Origin: Sphingomonas abaci
GTDB taxonomy: Bacteria; Pseudomonadota; Alphaproteobacteria; Sphingomonadales; Sphingomonadaceae
DNA length: 64,000 nucleotides
Direction: 5' to 3'
Assembly (NCBI RefSeq): GCF_014199625.1
Contig: NZ_JACHNY010000001.1
Span: forward strand, 558,001-622,000
The position numbers and the translations under genes were made by a program. The first letter of the stretch is position 1, and the number at the start of each line of letters is the position of its first letter. This document shows, piece by piece, positions 56,906 to 64,000 of the stretch. Under the pieces are notes generated by a model. That model was not told the DNA's origin and did no database searches. It worked only from the letters and a program-made list of their open reading frames with translations.

Positions 56906-57003
56906 CGGGAACCTCCGATACATGAGGCTCGCGGTTCGGACGCACCGCCAGTCGGGATATAATCCGGCGGAGCGGCTGCGGGTTCCACGCCTGTTCCCCC
57001 GAC

Positions 57004-57031
57004 AGAAAGGGCGAGGCCAGCGGCCCCGCCC
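57004..57031 (-). terminator. rho-independent terminator after petC
   Basis: On the minus strand GGGCG-g-GGCC-gct-GGCC-t-CGCCC is followed by TTTCT. It lies about 30 bases past the petC stop codon and ends the petABC operon. Confidence 0.75.
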
Positions 57032-57058
57032 CCAGAATGCCGAAATCCGCCTCGTGGA

Positions 57059-57901
57059 TCAGTGCTTCACGTCGCGCCAGACATTCTGATAGGCGCCCCA
57101 GGCCAGGAAGCAGAAGATTAGCAGGAACACCACCGAGGCCAGGCCCGCGGCGTGGCGACGCTCCAGCTTGGGTTCGGCGGTCCAGGTCAGGAAGGCGGCG
57201 ACGTCGCGCGCCATCTGGTCCTTGGTCGCGCGCGTGCCATCGGCATAGGGCACCTGCCCGTCCGAGGTGAGCGGCGGCGGCATCGCGATGTTCAGGTTCG
57301 CGAACCAGGGATTATAGTGCAGCCCGGTCGGCGTCTTGGTGCCGGGGAATTCCTTCAGCAGCGCGGCCGGCTGGGCGCGATAGCCCATCAGCAGCGCATG
57401 GATGTAGTTGGTGCCGTCGTGCCGCGCCTTGGCCATCAGCGACAGGTCCGGCGGCAGCGCGTTGTTGTTCGCCGCGCGCGCCGCGACTTCGTTGGCGAAG
57501 GGCGAGGGGAACCGGTCCGAGGGGATGTTCTTGCGCGTCGTCGCCTCGCCCGTCTCCGGGTTCACGCTGGGCTGCTCGATCGCCCATTGGGTGGCGATCG
57601 CCTTCACCTCGCCCTCGCTATAGCCCAGGTCGGCAAGGTCGCGGAACGCGACATATTTCAGGCTGTGGCAGGCCGAGCAGACCTCCTTGTACACCTGGAA
57701 GCCGCGCTGGAGTTGGCGGCGGTCGAAGCGACCGAAGAAGCCGTTCGACGCCAGGCCGATATTCTCGGGATGCTGGTGGTATTTCGCCTCCGCCGTTTCC
57801 GGCGCAGGGTCGGAGATGGCGGTGGCCACCGTCCCGAACAGCGCGATCGCCAGCACGCCGACAAAGGCGGCCCCGACCAATAGGGAGATCAAGCGAACCA
57901 T
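57059..57901 (-). CDS. petC: cytochrome c1
   Basis: This haem-c subunit of the cytochrome bc1 complex takes electrons from the Rieske protein and passes them to soluble cytochrome c. The 280-residue protein has an N-terminal signal segment and the haem motif C75-SA-C78-H79 in EVCSACHSLKYVAFRDL. The axial methionine is near NLNIAMPPPL, and a C-terminal transmembrane anchor (LASVVFLLIFCFLAWGAY) follows. It is last in petABC, 28 bp after petB. Confidence 0.95.
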   Translation of the reverse strand: MVRLISLLVGAAFVGVLAIALFGTVATAISDPAPETAEAKYHQHPENIGLASNGFFGRFDRRQLQRGFQVYKEVCSACHSLKYVAFRDLADLGYSEGEVKAIATQWAIEQPSVNPETGEATTRKNIPSDRFPSPFANEVAARAANNNALPPDLSLMAKARHDGTNYIHALLMGYRAQPAALLKEFPGTKTPTGLHYNPWFANLNIAMPPPLTSDGQVPYADGTRATKDQMARDVAAFLTWTAEPKLERRHAAGLASVVFLLIFCFLAWGAYQNVWRDVKH

Positions 57902-57928
57902 GGTCTGTTCTATCCTCTCGTCGGTTCG

Positions 57929-59212
57929 TCAGGCGATCGCGGTCTTGGCCGGGCTGGTGCCGCCATGTTTGGCCAGCACCGCCTCCGTGATCGATCCGGG
58001 CAGCGGGCGCGGCCGTTCGGATGCGGCGACCAGCGGCAGGATGATCAGGAAATGCGCGAAATAATAGGCCGCCGCGATCTGTCCCAGCACCACGTTGCGC
58101 GCGATCGGCTCCGCCCCGCCGACATAGCCGAGGACCAGTACGTCCAGCAGCAGCACGATCAGGAAGATGCGATAGGTCGGCCGGTAATTGGCCGAGCGCA
58201 CCGGCGAACTGTCCAGCCAGGGGAGGAAGAACAGCAACAGGATCGAGCCGAACATCGCCAGCACGCCCCACAGCTTGGCCGGCAGGATGAAGTCGGCGGT
58301 GAAGCTCTTCAGGATCGCGTAGAAGGGCAGGAAATACCATTCGGGCACGATATGCGCCGGAGTCGAGAGCGGGTTGGCCTCGATATAATTGTCCGGATGG
58401 CCGAGCAGGTTGGGCGAGAAGAAGATGAGGAGCGCGAAGACCAGCAGGAATACGCCCAGCCCGACCGCGTCCTTGGCGGTGTAATAGGGGTGGAAGGGCA
58501 CGGTGTCCTGCTCGCCCTTCACATCGACGCCGGTCGGGTTGTTGGAGCCGGGGATGTGCAGCGCCCAGATGTGCAGGACGATCACGCCCGCGATCACGAA
58601 CGGCAGCAGGTAGTGAAGCGAGAAGAAGCGGTTGAGAGTCGCGTTGTCCGGCGCGAAGCCGCCCAGCAGCCAGACCCGAATCGACTCGCCGACCAACGGG
58701 ATGGCCGAGAAGAAGCCGGTGATGACCTGCGCCCCCCAGAAGCTCATCTGCCCCCAGGGCAGCACATAGCCCATGAAGGCGGTGGCCATCATGAGGAGGA
58801 AAATGACCACGCCGAGCAGCCACACCATTTCGCGCGGCGCCTTGTACGACCCATAATAGAGACCGCGCCCGATATGGATGTAGACCACAAGCAAAAACAT
58901 CGACGCGCCGTTGGCGTGGGCGTAGCGCAGGAACCAGCCGGCATTGACGTCGCGCATGATGCTCTCGACCGAGCCGAAAGCGACGCCGGCATTGGCGGCG
59001 AAATGCATCGCCAGCACGATGCCGGTGACGATCTGGATCGCCAACGCGGCGCCGGCGAGCACACCGAAGTTCCAAAAGTAATTGAGGTTGCGCGGCACCG
59101 GATAGCCGGCGCCGACCGCATTGTAGACGAGCCGCGGCAGCGGCAGCTTTTCGTCCAGCCACCGCATCAGCGGCTGTTTCGGCTCATAATGCTTGGCCCA
59201 GGGAAAGCTCAT
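57929..59212 (-). CDS. petB: cytochrome b of the bc1 complex
   Basis: This integral-membrane subunit carries two haems and the Qo and Qi quinone sites. The 427-residue protein has eight transmembrane helices, haem histidines in [28 protein letters not shown] helices and [14 protein letters not shown], and the Qo-site motif PEWY in [15 protein letters not shown]. Length is the usual 'long' cytochrome b rather than the split b6/IV form. It lies between petA and petC. Confidence 0.96.
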   Translation of the reverse strand: MSFPWAKHYEPKQPLMRWLDEKLPLPRLVYNAVGAGYPVPRNLNYFWNFGVLAGAALAIQIVTGIVLAMHFAANAGVAFGSVESIMRDVNAGWFLRYAHANGASMFLLVVYIHIGRGLYYGSYKAPREMVWLLGVVIFLLMMATAFMGYVLPWGQMSFWGAQVITGFFSAIPLVGESIRVWLLGGFAPDNATLNRFFSLHYLLPFVIAGVIVLHIWALHIPGSNNPTGVDVKGEQDTVPFHPYYTAKDAVGLGVFLLVFALLIFFSPNLLGHPDNYIEANPLSTPAHIVPEWYFLPFYAILKSFTADFILPAKLWGVLAMFGSILLLFFLPWLDSSPVRSANYRPTYRIFLIVLLLDVLVLGYVGGAEPIARNVVLGQIAAAYYFAHFLIILPLVAASERPRPLPGSITEAVLAKHGGTSPAKTAIA

Positions 59213-59223
59213 CGCGCGTCTCC

Positions 59224-59808
59224 TCAGCCGACCGTCACGGTCGTGGGGGAGTTGAAGGTATAGTCGGGCACCACGAGGTTCTTCGGGGCCGGACCCTGAC
59301 GGATGCGCGCGGCGGTGTCATAGGCGGAGCCGTGGCAGGGGCAGAAATAGCCGCCGAACGGACCCTTGTTCTCGCCCTCGCCCGCGCCCAGCGGCACGCA
59401 GCCGAGATGGGTGCAGACGCCCAGCGTGATCAGCCAGTTCTCATGTCCCGCCTTGGTCCGCTCGGCGAGGGTCTGGGGGTCGCGCAGGGTGTTGACCGGC
59501 ACGGCATTGGCCGCGGCGATCTCCGCCGGGGTCAGGTTGCGCACGAACAGCGGCTGCTTGCGGAAGCTGGTCTTGATCGCCTGGCCGGGCTGGATCTTGG
59601 ACAGGTCGACCTCGGTCGTGGACTGGGCCAGCACGTCGGCGGAGGGGTTCATCTGGTTGATCAGCGGCAGCACCACCGCGACCAGGCCGACCCCGGCGAA
59701 CGACACGGCGGCGATGTTGATGAAGTCGCGACGGCGCGGATCATGCACCTCCTCGGCGAGCAGCGCCGGGTCTTCGCCGGGAGGAAGCCTATCGTCCACT
59801 GTCGCCAT
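59224..59808 (-). CDS. petA: ubiquinol-cytochrome c reductase Rieske iron-sulfur protein
   Basis: This subunit moves electrons from ubiquinol at the Qo site to cytochrome c1. The 194-residue protein has a Tat-type N terminus ([20 protein letters not shown]) that remains as membrane anchor. The Rieske ligands are C132 and H134, and C156 and H159, with the C137-C158 disulfide (CTHLGC and CPCHGS). It is first of petABC; two alternate short hairpins lie in its leader. Confidence 0.96.
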   Translation of the reverse strand: MATVDDRLPPGEDPALLAEEVHDPRRRDFINIAAVSFAGVGLVAVVLPLINQMNPSADVLAQSTTEVDLSKIQPGQAIKTSFRKQPLFVRNLTPAEIAAANAVPVNTLRDPQTLAERTKAGHENWLITLGVCTHLGCVPLGAGEGENKGPFGGYFCPCHGSAYDTAARIRQGPAPKNLVVPDYTFNSPTTVTVG

Positions 59809-59831
59809 TCACCTACCCTCAGCCTGTTATG

Positions 59832-59872
59832 TTCGGGTTTTCCCGATTGATCCTTTTCCGGGTGTTCCCGAA
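59832..59872 (-). promoter_or_regulatory. alternate hairpin segments in petA leader
   Basis: Four segments, TTCGGG, CCCGA, CCGGG and CCCGAA, lie in order on the plus strand and can pair as 1:2 and 3:4 or as 1:4 and 2:3. They are 24-64 bases upstream of the petA start. Such mutually exclusive stems could act in RNA, but this is only a structural observation. Confidence 0.35.
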
Positions 59873-59996
59873 TGAGGGGGCCGCCGTTCCCGCGACGCAC
59901 CCCAGCCTTTGTTAGACAAGGCATGGCGGCTTTGCCAACAGCATTTTGGTTCGTTAATACTTTGGCGAGGCTGCCCGATCCGGGTTAGGATCGGCC

Positions 59997-60434
59997 ATGC
60001 GCCTCGCCCTGTTCGAACCCGATATCGCCGGCAATGTCGGCACGTTGATCCGCACCGCCGCCTGTTTCGAGGCGAGCCTCGATCTGATCGAGCCGATGGG
60101 CTTTCCCTTTGGCGAGCGGGCGTTGGCGCGCGCCGCGATGGATTATGCGGAACGCGCCGCGATCACGCGCCATGCCGACTGGACGGCATTTGAACGGACC
60201 GTCGCCGGCCGCATCGTGCTGCTGACCACCCGCGGCGCGCAGCCGCTCTGGGACCTGGCGTTTCGGCCCGATGACGCACTGCTGCTCGGCTCGGAGGGCG
60301 CCGGCGTGCCCGACCACGTTCATGACCGCGCCGATGCCCGTGTGCTGATCCCGATGCGGGCAGGGCTCCGCTCGCTCAACGTCGCGGTCGCCGGCGGCAT
60401 CGCCCTGGCCGAGGCCAGGCGGCAGCTTCGGTAG
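59997..60434 (+). CDS. trmL: tRNA (cytidine(34)-2'-O)-methyltransferase
   Basis: TrmL methylates the wobble ribose of certain leucine tRNAs. The 145-residue SPOUT protein has EPDIAGNVGTLIRTAACF, the SAM-binding knot LLGSEGAGVP and LIPMRAGLRSLNVAVAGGIA, all matching the TrmL group, and no extra RNA-binding domain. It is divergent from petABC. Confidence 0.92.
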   Translation: MRLALFEPDIAGNVGTLIRTAACFEASLDLIEPMGFPFGERALARAAMDYAERAAITRHADWTAFERTVAGRIVLLTTRGAQPLWDLAFRPDDALLLGSEGAGVPDHVHDRADARVLIPMRAGLRSLNVAVAGGIALAEARRQLR

Positions 60435-60442
60435 AAATGTTG

Positions 60443-60496
60443 TTGGCATATTGGGTAACTTATGTTGCCATACACTTTAACCTAGATGTTATGGCA
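60443..60496. promoter_or_regulatory. inverted TGCCATA/TATGGCA sites before Crp/Fnr gene
   Basis: TGCCATA (60466-60472) and TATGGCA (60490-60496) are perfect inverted 7-mers 17 bases apart, and TGGCATA (60444-60450) is a related third copy. The region is unusually AT-rich and lies 75-128 bases upstream of the regulator start. Confidence 0.45.
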
Positions 60497-60570
60497 GGCT
60501 CATGGGCTCACGATAGGCCGGGTCGGGCGACAGAGCGAGGGCGACTCCCGCCGCATGTCCGGGAGCGTCG

Positions 60571-61305
60571 ATGGCCGATACTGATACCCTAGAACTGCTA
60601 CTCCGCAAATTGGAGCGCCATACTCCGCTACCGGAGGCGGACCGGCGCGCCGTGCTCGCCCTGCCCGCCCATGGCCGCAGCGTGCCCCCCGCCACCTATC
60701 TGGTCCGCGAGGGCGAGCCGCCAACCAGCTGCGTCGTCCTGCTGTCGGGCTTCGCCTTCCGACACAAGATCGTGGAAAGCGGTGCGCGCCAGATCGTCTC
60801 GTTGCATCTGCCGGGCGACGCGCTCGACTTCCAGAGCCTCTATCTGCGCTATGCCGACCATAACGCCCAGACGCTGACCCGCGCCGATCTCGCAGTGGTG
60901 CCGATCGCGGCGATGCGCGAGCTGGTCACCACTCGGCCGCTGGTGGCGCGCGCGGTGCTGATGGACCTGTTGATCGAGGCATCGATCCTGCGCGAATGGA
61001 TCGTCAATATCGGTCGCCGCAACGCCCGGGCGCGGCTGGCGCATCTGCTGTGTGAATTCGCCTGCCGGATGGACATTATTGGGTTGAGCGAGCCCGATGG
61101 CTATGCGCTGCCGATGACGCAGGAGCAGATCGGCGACGCGCTGGGACTCACCTCGGTCCACGTCAACCGTTCGATTAAGGCGCTGTCGCAGGAAGGGTTG
61201 ATCACCCGCAAGGGCCGGCTCATCGGCTTCCCGCATATCAAGGAGTTGCGCGAAGTCGGCGATTTCAGCGAGCTTTATCTGCACCTTGACGAGGCCATCG
61301 GCTGA
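60571..61305 (+). CDS. Crp/Fnr family transcriptional regulator
   Basis: This 244-residue regulator has an N-terminal cyclic-nucleotide-type beta-barrel (PPATYLVREGEPPTSCVVLL, VSLHLPGDALDFQSL) and a C-terminal winged helix (MTQEQIGDALGLTSVHVNRS followed by IKALSQEGLITRKG). It lacks the N-terminal cysteine cluster of FNR, so it is not an oxygen-sensing iron-sulfur regulator of that type. It resembles the sphingomonad FixK-like group without known ligand. It precedes hemF by 58 bp, which may mean shared control. Confidence 0.87.
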   Translation: MADTDTLELLLRKLERHTPLPEADRRAVLALPAHGRSVPPATYLVREGEPPTSCVVLLSGFAFRHKIVESGARQIVSLHLPGDALDFQSLYLRYADHNAQTLTRADLAVVPIAAMRELVTTRPLVARAVLMDLLIEASILREWIVNIGRRNARARLAHLLCEFACRMDIIGLSEPDGYALPMTQEQIGDALGLTSVHVNRSIKALSQEGLITRKGRLIGFPHIKELREVGDFSELYLHLDEAIG

Positions 61306-61363
61306 ACTCGCCCGCTTCCGCCCCCTTTCGCGTCGCCCCTCCCGCTTGCTAGGGGAGCGGGCG

Positions 61364-62206
61364 ATGATCCAGCTCGACGAACAGCAAGCCGCCGCCCGCA
61401 CCTGGTTCGAGTCGCTGCGCGACCGGATCTGCGCGGCCTTCGAAGCGATCGAGGCGGAGGCGGGATCGGCCGCGCGCTTCACCTATACGCCCTGGGATCG
61501 CACCGATCCGGACGGCGCACCGGGCGGCGGCGGCGTCCGGGGAGTGATGAAGGGCCGGGTGTTCGAGAAGGTCGGCGTCAACGTCTCGACGGTCGGCGGC
61601 CGGTTCGAGGGGGATTTCGCCCGCTCGATCCACGGCGCGGGCGAGGACCCGCGCTTCTTCGCCACCGGCATCAGCCTGGTCGCGCATATGGCCAATCCGC
61701 ATGTCCCCGCCGTGCACATGAACACGCGCTTCCTGTGCACCACCAGGCGCTGGTTCGGCGGGGGCGCGGATCTCAATCCGCCGCTGCCGGTCGCCGAGGA
61801 TACGACCGCCTTCCACGACCGGCTGCGTGCCGCCTGCGACGCACACGACCCGGCCTATTACCCGCGCTTCAAGGCCTGGGCCGACGATTATTTCTACATC
61901 CCGCACCGCCAGGTGCATCGCGGCGTCGGCGGCATCTTCTACGATCATCTGGAGGGCGATTTCGACGCCGACTTCGCGTTCACGCGCGATGTCGGCCTCG
62001 CCTTTCTCGACATCTTCCCGGCGATCGTCCGGCGGCGGATGGACGAGCCCTTCACTTCGGAGGACGTGGCGGCGATGCAGGTCTGGCGCGGCCGCTATGC
62101 CGAGTTCAACCTGGTCTACGACCGCGGCACGCTATTCGGGCTGAAGACCGGCGGCAATATCGACGCGATCCTCATGAGCCTGCCGCCGGTCGCGACATGG
62201 GCCTGA
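61364..62206 (+). CDS. hemF: oxygen-dependent coproporphyrinogen III oxidase
   Basis: HemF converts coproporphyrinogen III to protoporphyrinogen IX with oxygen, an aerobic haem-synthesis step. The 280-residue protein has ARFTYTPWDRTDPDGAPGGG, VGVNVSTVGG, VHMNTRFL, RRWFGGGADLNPP, YYPRFKAWADDYFYIPHRQ and GIFYDHLE, all family blocks. The ATG at 61364 is preferred over a longer frame. It overlaps the following acetyltransferase gene by ten bases. Confidence 0.95.
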   Translation: MIQLDEQQAAARTWFESLRDRICAAFEAIEAEAGSAARFTYTPWDRTDPDGAPGGGGVRGVMKGRVFEKVGVNVSTVGGRFEGDFARSIHGAGEDPRFFATGISLVAHMANPHVPAVHMNTRFLCTTRRWFGGGADLNPPLPVAEDTTAFHDRLRAACDAHDPAYYPRFKAWADDYFYIPHRQVHRGVGGIFYDHLEGDFDADFAFTRDVGLAFLDIFPAIVRRRMDEPFTSEDVAAMQVWRGRYAEFNLVYDRGTLFGLKTGGNIDAILMSLPPVATWA

Positions 62207-62823
62207 CTTCCGTCCCCGCCGACCAGCTCGCGACGATCGTCACCACGCTTGAGATGCGCCGACGGCCGCCGCTGCGCCCGATGCCGCCCTCCCCCTTTCG
62301 GCTGGTGGCGTGGAAGCCGGCCGATCCGGCGCGCTATCGCCAGCTGTTCCGGCGGGTCGGCGGCCCCTGGCTGTGGTTCTCGCGACTGACGCTGGACGAT
62401 GCGGCGCTGACCAAGATCATCCACGATCCCGCCGTGTCGGTGTTCGCGGTCGCCGACCCGAAGGGGATCGAGGTCGGAATGCTCGAACTCGACCATCGCC
62501 GCGCTGGCGAGTGCGAGCTGTCCTATGTCGGGCTGGTGCCCGAGCTGGCCGGCCAGGGCCATGGCGGCTGGCTGATGGCGGAGGCGCTGATGCGCGCCTG
62601 GACGCCCGGCGTCGCCCGCGTCTGGGTCCATACCTGCACGCTCGACCATCCCGCCGCGCTCGGCTTCTACCGCCGCTCGGGCTTCGTCCCGATCGGCCGG
62701 ACGATCGAGACCTTTCCCGACCCCCGTGTCCTGGGGCTGCTGCCGCCGGAGACGGCGCCTCAGATTCCGATGCTCGCCCCCGTGCCGGCGGATCCGTCCT
62801 TGTCGGCGACCGCCGCGACATAG
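62197..62823 (+). CDS. GNAT family N-acetyltransferase
   Basis: This 208-residue protein has a GNAT acetyl-CoA-binding block (ELSYVGLVPELAGQGHGGWLM) and a C-terminal motif around HPAALGFYRRSGFVPIGR. An N-terminal extension of about 50 residues precedes it. Substrate is unknown. It starts inside the end of hemF (ATG 62197). Its last 64 bases overlap the 3' end of the convergent membrane-protein gene. Confidence 0.85.
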   Translation: MGLTSVPADQLATIVTTLEMRRRPPLRPMPPSPFRLVAWKPADPARYRQLFRRVGGPWLWFSRLTLDDAALTKIIHDPAVSVFAVADPKGIEVGMLELDHRRAGECELSYVGLVPELAGQGHGGWLMAEALMRAWTPGVARVWVHTCTLDHPAALGFYRRSGFVPIGRTIETFPDPRVLGLLPPETAPQIPMLAPVPADPSLSATAAT

Positions 62824-63611
62824 AGCTGCGCGGTGAAGGCGGCGGCGACGACCGAGAAGATCGTCGTCACCACCGCCCCCGCCGCGCCGGCGAGGAAGGC
62901 GACCAGGCCCGGCGCATCGCCGCCCAGCACCAGCCGCGCGATCAGCCCGACCACCGACTGGACGGCGATCGTCGGTATCAGCAAAACCAGCGCGAACAGC
63001 AGCATCAGGCCGACGATCCGTCCCGTCATCCCCCGGGTCAGCCGCACCGAACGCAGGATCGAACCGATCCCGCGCCGCTCGTTCACGATCACCGCGTTGA
63101 GCAGCAGCAGGCGGGCGCCGACGACCAGGCCCAGCACCAGCAGCACCAGGATATAGAGCGAGGCCGACCCCGCCGTGCCGGCCGACACGCTCTGCACCGC
63201 AGTGGCGGAGGTGAAGTCGACGCCCGCCCGCATCAGGATGACGATCAGCGGCACGAACGCCAGGGTGAAGACCAACCCCAGCAGCAGGACGATGCCCAGC
63301 GCCGGCAACAGCCGCTGCGTCGCCTGGCGGGCCGCATCGGCGCGGGTGGTGGCGGGGTCGCTGGACACGGCAAGCATCGCCAGCTGGCCCCAGATGCCCG
63401 CCAGCAGCACCGCCAGCGCCAGCACGGCACCGAGCGCGCCGGTGCTCGGCGCCGCCCCGGCCCCGGCCGCTGCCGGCGTCAGGAAGGCGCTGACCGCATT
63501 GCCGACCAGCGTCGGCACGAAGATCGCACCCAGCGCGATCGAGCCCAGGATGGAGGATCGTCCGCGCAGCACCTCGACCGCGCGATCCCAGACATCGCCC
63601 ATCCTGACCAT
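62760..63611 (-). CDS. multi-pass membrane protein of unknown function
   Basis: The 283-residue protein has about six hydrophobic helices (around residues 22-43, 63-84, 107-128, 152-178, 210-230 and 240-270) and a short N-terminal amphipathic region MVRMGDVWDRAVEVLRG. The layout resembles the glycerophosphoryl diester phosphodiesterase membrane domain/YciC-like group, but I cannot assign it firmly. The ATG at 63609-63611 or 63600-63602 is likely; a longer frame upstream is rejected. Confidence 0.7.
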   Translation of the reverse strand: MVRMGDVWDRAVEVLRGRSSILGSIALGAIFVPTLVGNAVSAFLTPAAAGAGAAPSTGALGAVLALAVLLAGIWGQLAMLAVSSDPATTRADAARQATQRLLPALGIVLLLGLVFTLAFVPLIVILMRAGVDFTSATAVQSVSAGTAGSASLYILVLLVLGLVVGARLLLLNAVIVNERRGIGSILRSVRLTRGMTGRIVGLMLLFALVLLIPTIAVQSVVGLIARLVLGGDAPGLVAFLAGAAGAVVTTIFSVVAAAFTAQLYVAAVADKDGSAGTGASIGI

Positions 63612-63730
63612 CAGCGTCTCACCCCTGTCTATCCGCGTCGCCTGGGGGAGATAGCGGAGGCGACCGCCGCTCGCCAGTGGCTGCGCGCGGCTTGCGCTAG
63701 GAACCCGCACTTGCCAGATGCGAAGCCATC

Positions 63731-64000
63731 ATGACCCTTCCCGACCCCGAATGGCGCGTCACGCCTGGCCTGACGCCCTATGACGCGGCGCTGGCCACGA
63801 TGGAGGCGCGCGCCGCCGCCGTGTCGAGTGGCGGCGAGCAAGCGGGCGGCGGCGAGCTGGCCTGGCTGCTCGAACATCCGCCCGTCTATACCGCCGGCAC
63901 CAGCGCCGACCCGCGCGAGCTGATCGATCCGCGCTTTCCCGTTATCGCGACCGGGCGTGGCGGCAAGTACACCTATCACGGGCCGGGCCAGCGGATCGGC
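63731..64000 (+). CDS. lipB: lipoyl(octanoyl) transferase, C-terminal part outside window
   Basis: LipB moves an octanoyl group from acyl carrier protein to lipoyl domains of enzymes such as 2-oxoglutarate dehydrogenase. The first 90 residues include the family blocks [20 protein letters not shown] and [15 protein letters not shown]. The catalytic cysteine and lysine lie beyond the right edge. Start ATG 63731 is divergent from the membrane-protein gene. Confidence 0.92.
   Translation, partial: MTLPDPEWRVTPGLTPYDAALATMEARAAAVSSGGEQAGGGELAWLLEHPPVYTAGTSADPRELIDPRFPVIATGRGGKYTYHGPGQRIG

Overview
The window looks like chromosome from a high-GC alphaproteobacterium, most likely a sphingomonad (Sphingomonas or a near relative). 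This rests on the overall base composition, on conserved gene neighbourhoods (sdhCDA, petABC, a propionyl-CoA locus with a PccR-type regulator) and on abundant short palindromic intergenic repeats. I recognise no rRNA, tRNA, CRISPR array, prophage or classical insertion sequence. The taxonomic assignment is inference from protein character and was not searched.

Layout. 1-9.6 kb holds TCA-cycle genes on the minus strand: sucD (cut by the window edge), mdh, zapE, sdhB, then sdhA-sdhD-sdhC. A ClpP-like protease, an SDR and a secreted HExxH protein lie between sdhB and sdhA. A 377-bp cassette sits between mdh and sucD. It carries a GIY-YIG nuclease gene bounded by inverted copies of the local palindromic repeat. 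9.7-15.6 kb holds a soluble chemoreceptor, a small membrane protein/HTH pair with an operator array, an SDR, prmA, a DUF2459-type protein, a small lipoprotein and a glycerophosphodiesterase. 15.7-21.1 kb is a molybdenum hydroxylase operon (2Fe-2S, FAD and Mo subunits) with its own XdhC and MocA-like maturation genes. 21-26 kb is a MacAB-NodT tripartite efflux locus.

26-36.5 kb is a propionyl-CoA to succinyl-CoA locus: pccB, two small proteins, methylmalonyl-CoA epimerase, an enoyl-CoA hydratase, methylmalonyl-CoA mutase, bioB and pccA. A divergent ScfR/PccR-type regulator faces it across three TTGCGAA repeats. Its end product, succinyl-CoA, feeds the TCA enzymes at the left edge. 36.5-41.4 kb has a Gfo/Idh/MocA oxidoreductase, otsBA (trehalose) and an MscS-type channel. 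41.6-47.6 kb has ppdK, glyS and glyQ. glyS contains a sharply lower-GC segment of about 490 bp. 47.6-53.1 kb has a GumN/TraB-type protein, rplY, pth, a small CxxC protein with a long AT-rich leader, a probable iron-regulated pair and ychF. 53.4-57 kb is a mixed set (HAD hydrolase, nucleotide phosphodiesterase, MaoC dehydratase, small proteins). 57-59.8 kb is petABC (cytochrome bc1). 60-64 kb has trmL, a Crp/Fnr regulator, hemF, a GNAT protein, a membrane protein and the start of lipB.

The most interesting signals are the GIY-YIG cassette and its relation to short repeat doublets elsewhere in the window, some lying inside operons; the low-GC mosaic block in glyS; and several well-formed operator candidates. 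Many long open frames opposite real genes are composition artefacts and are left out.
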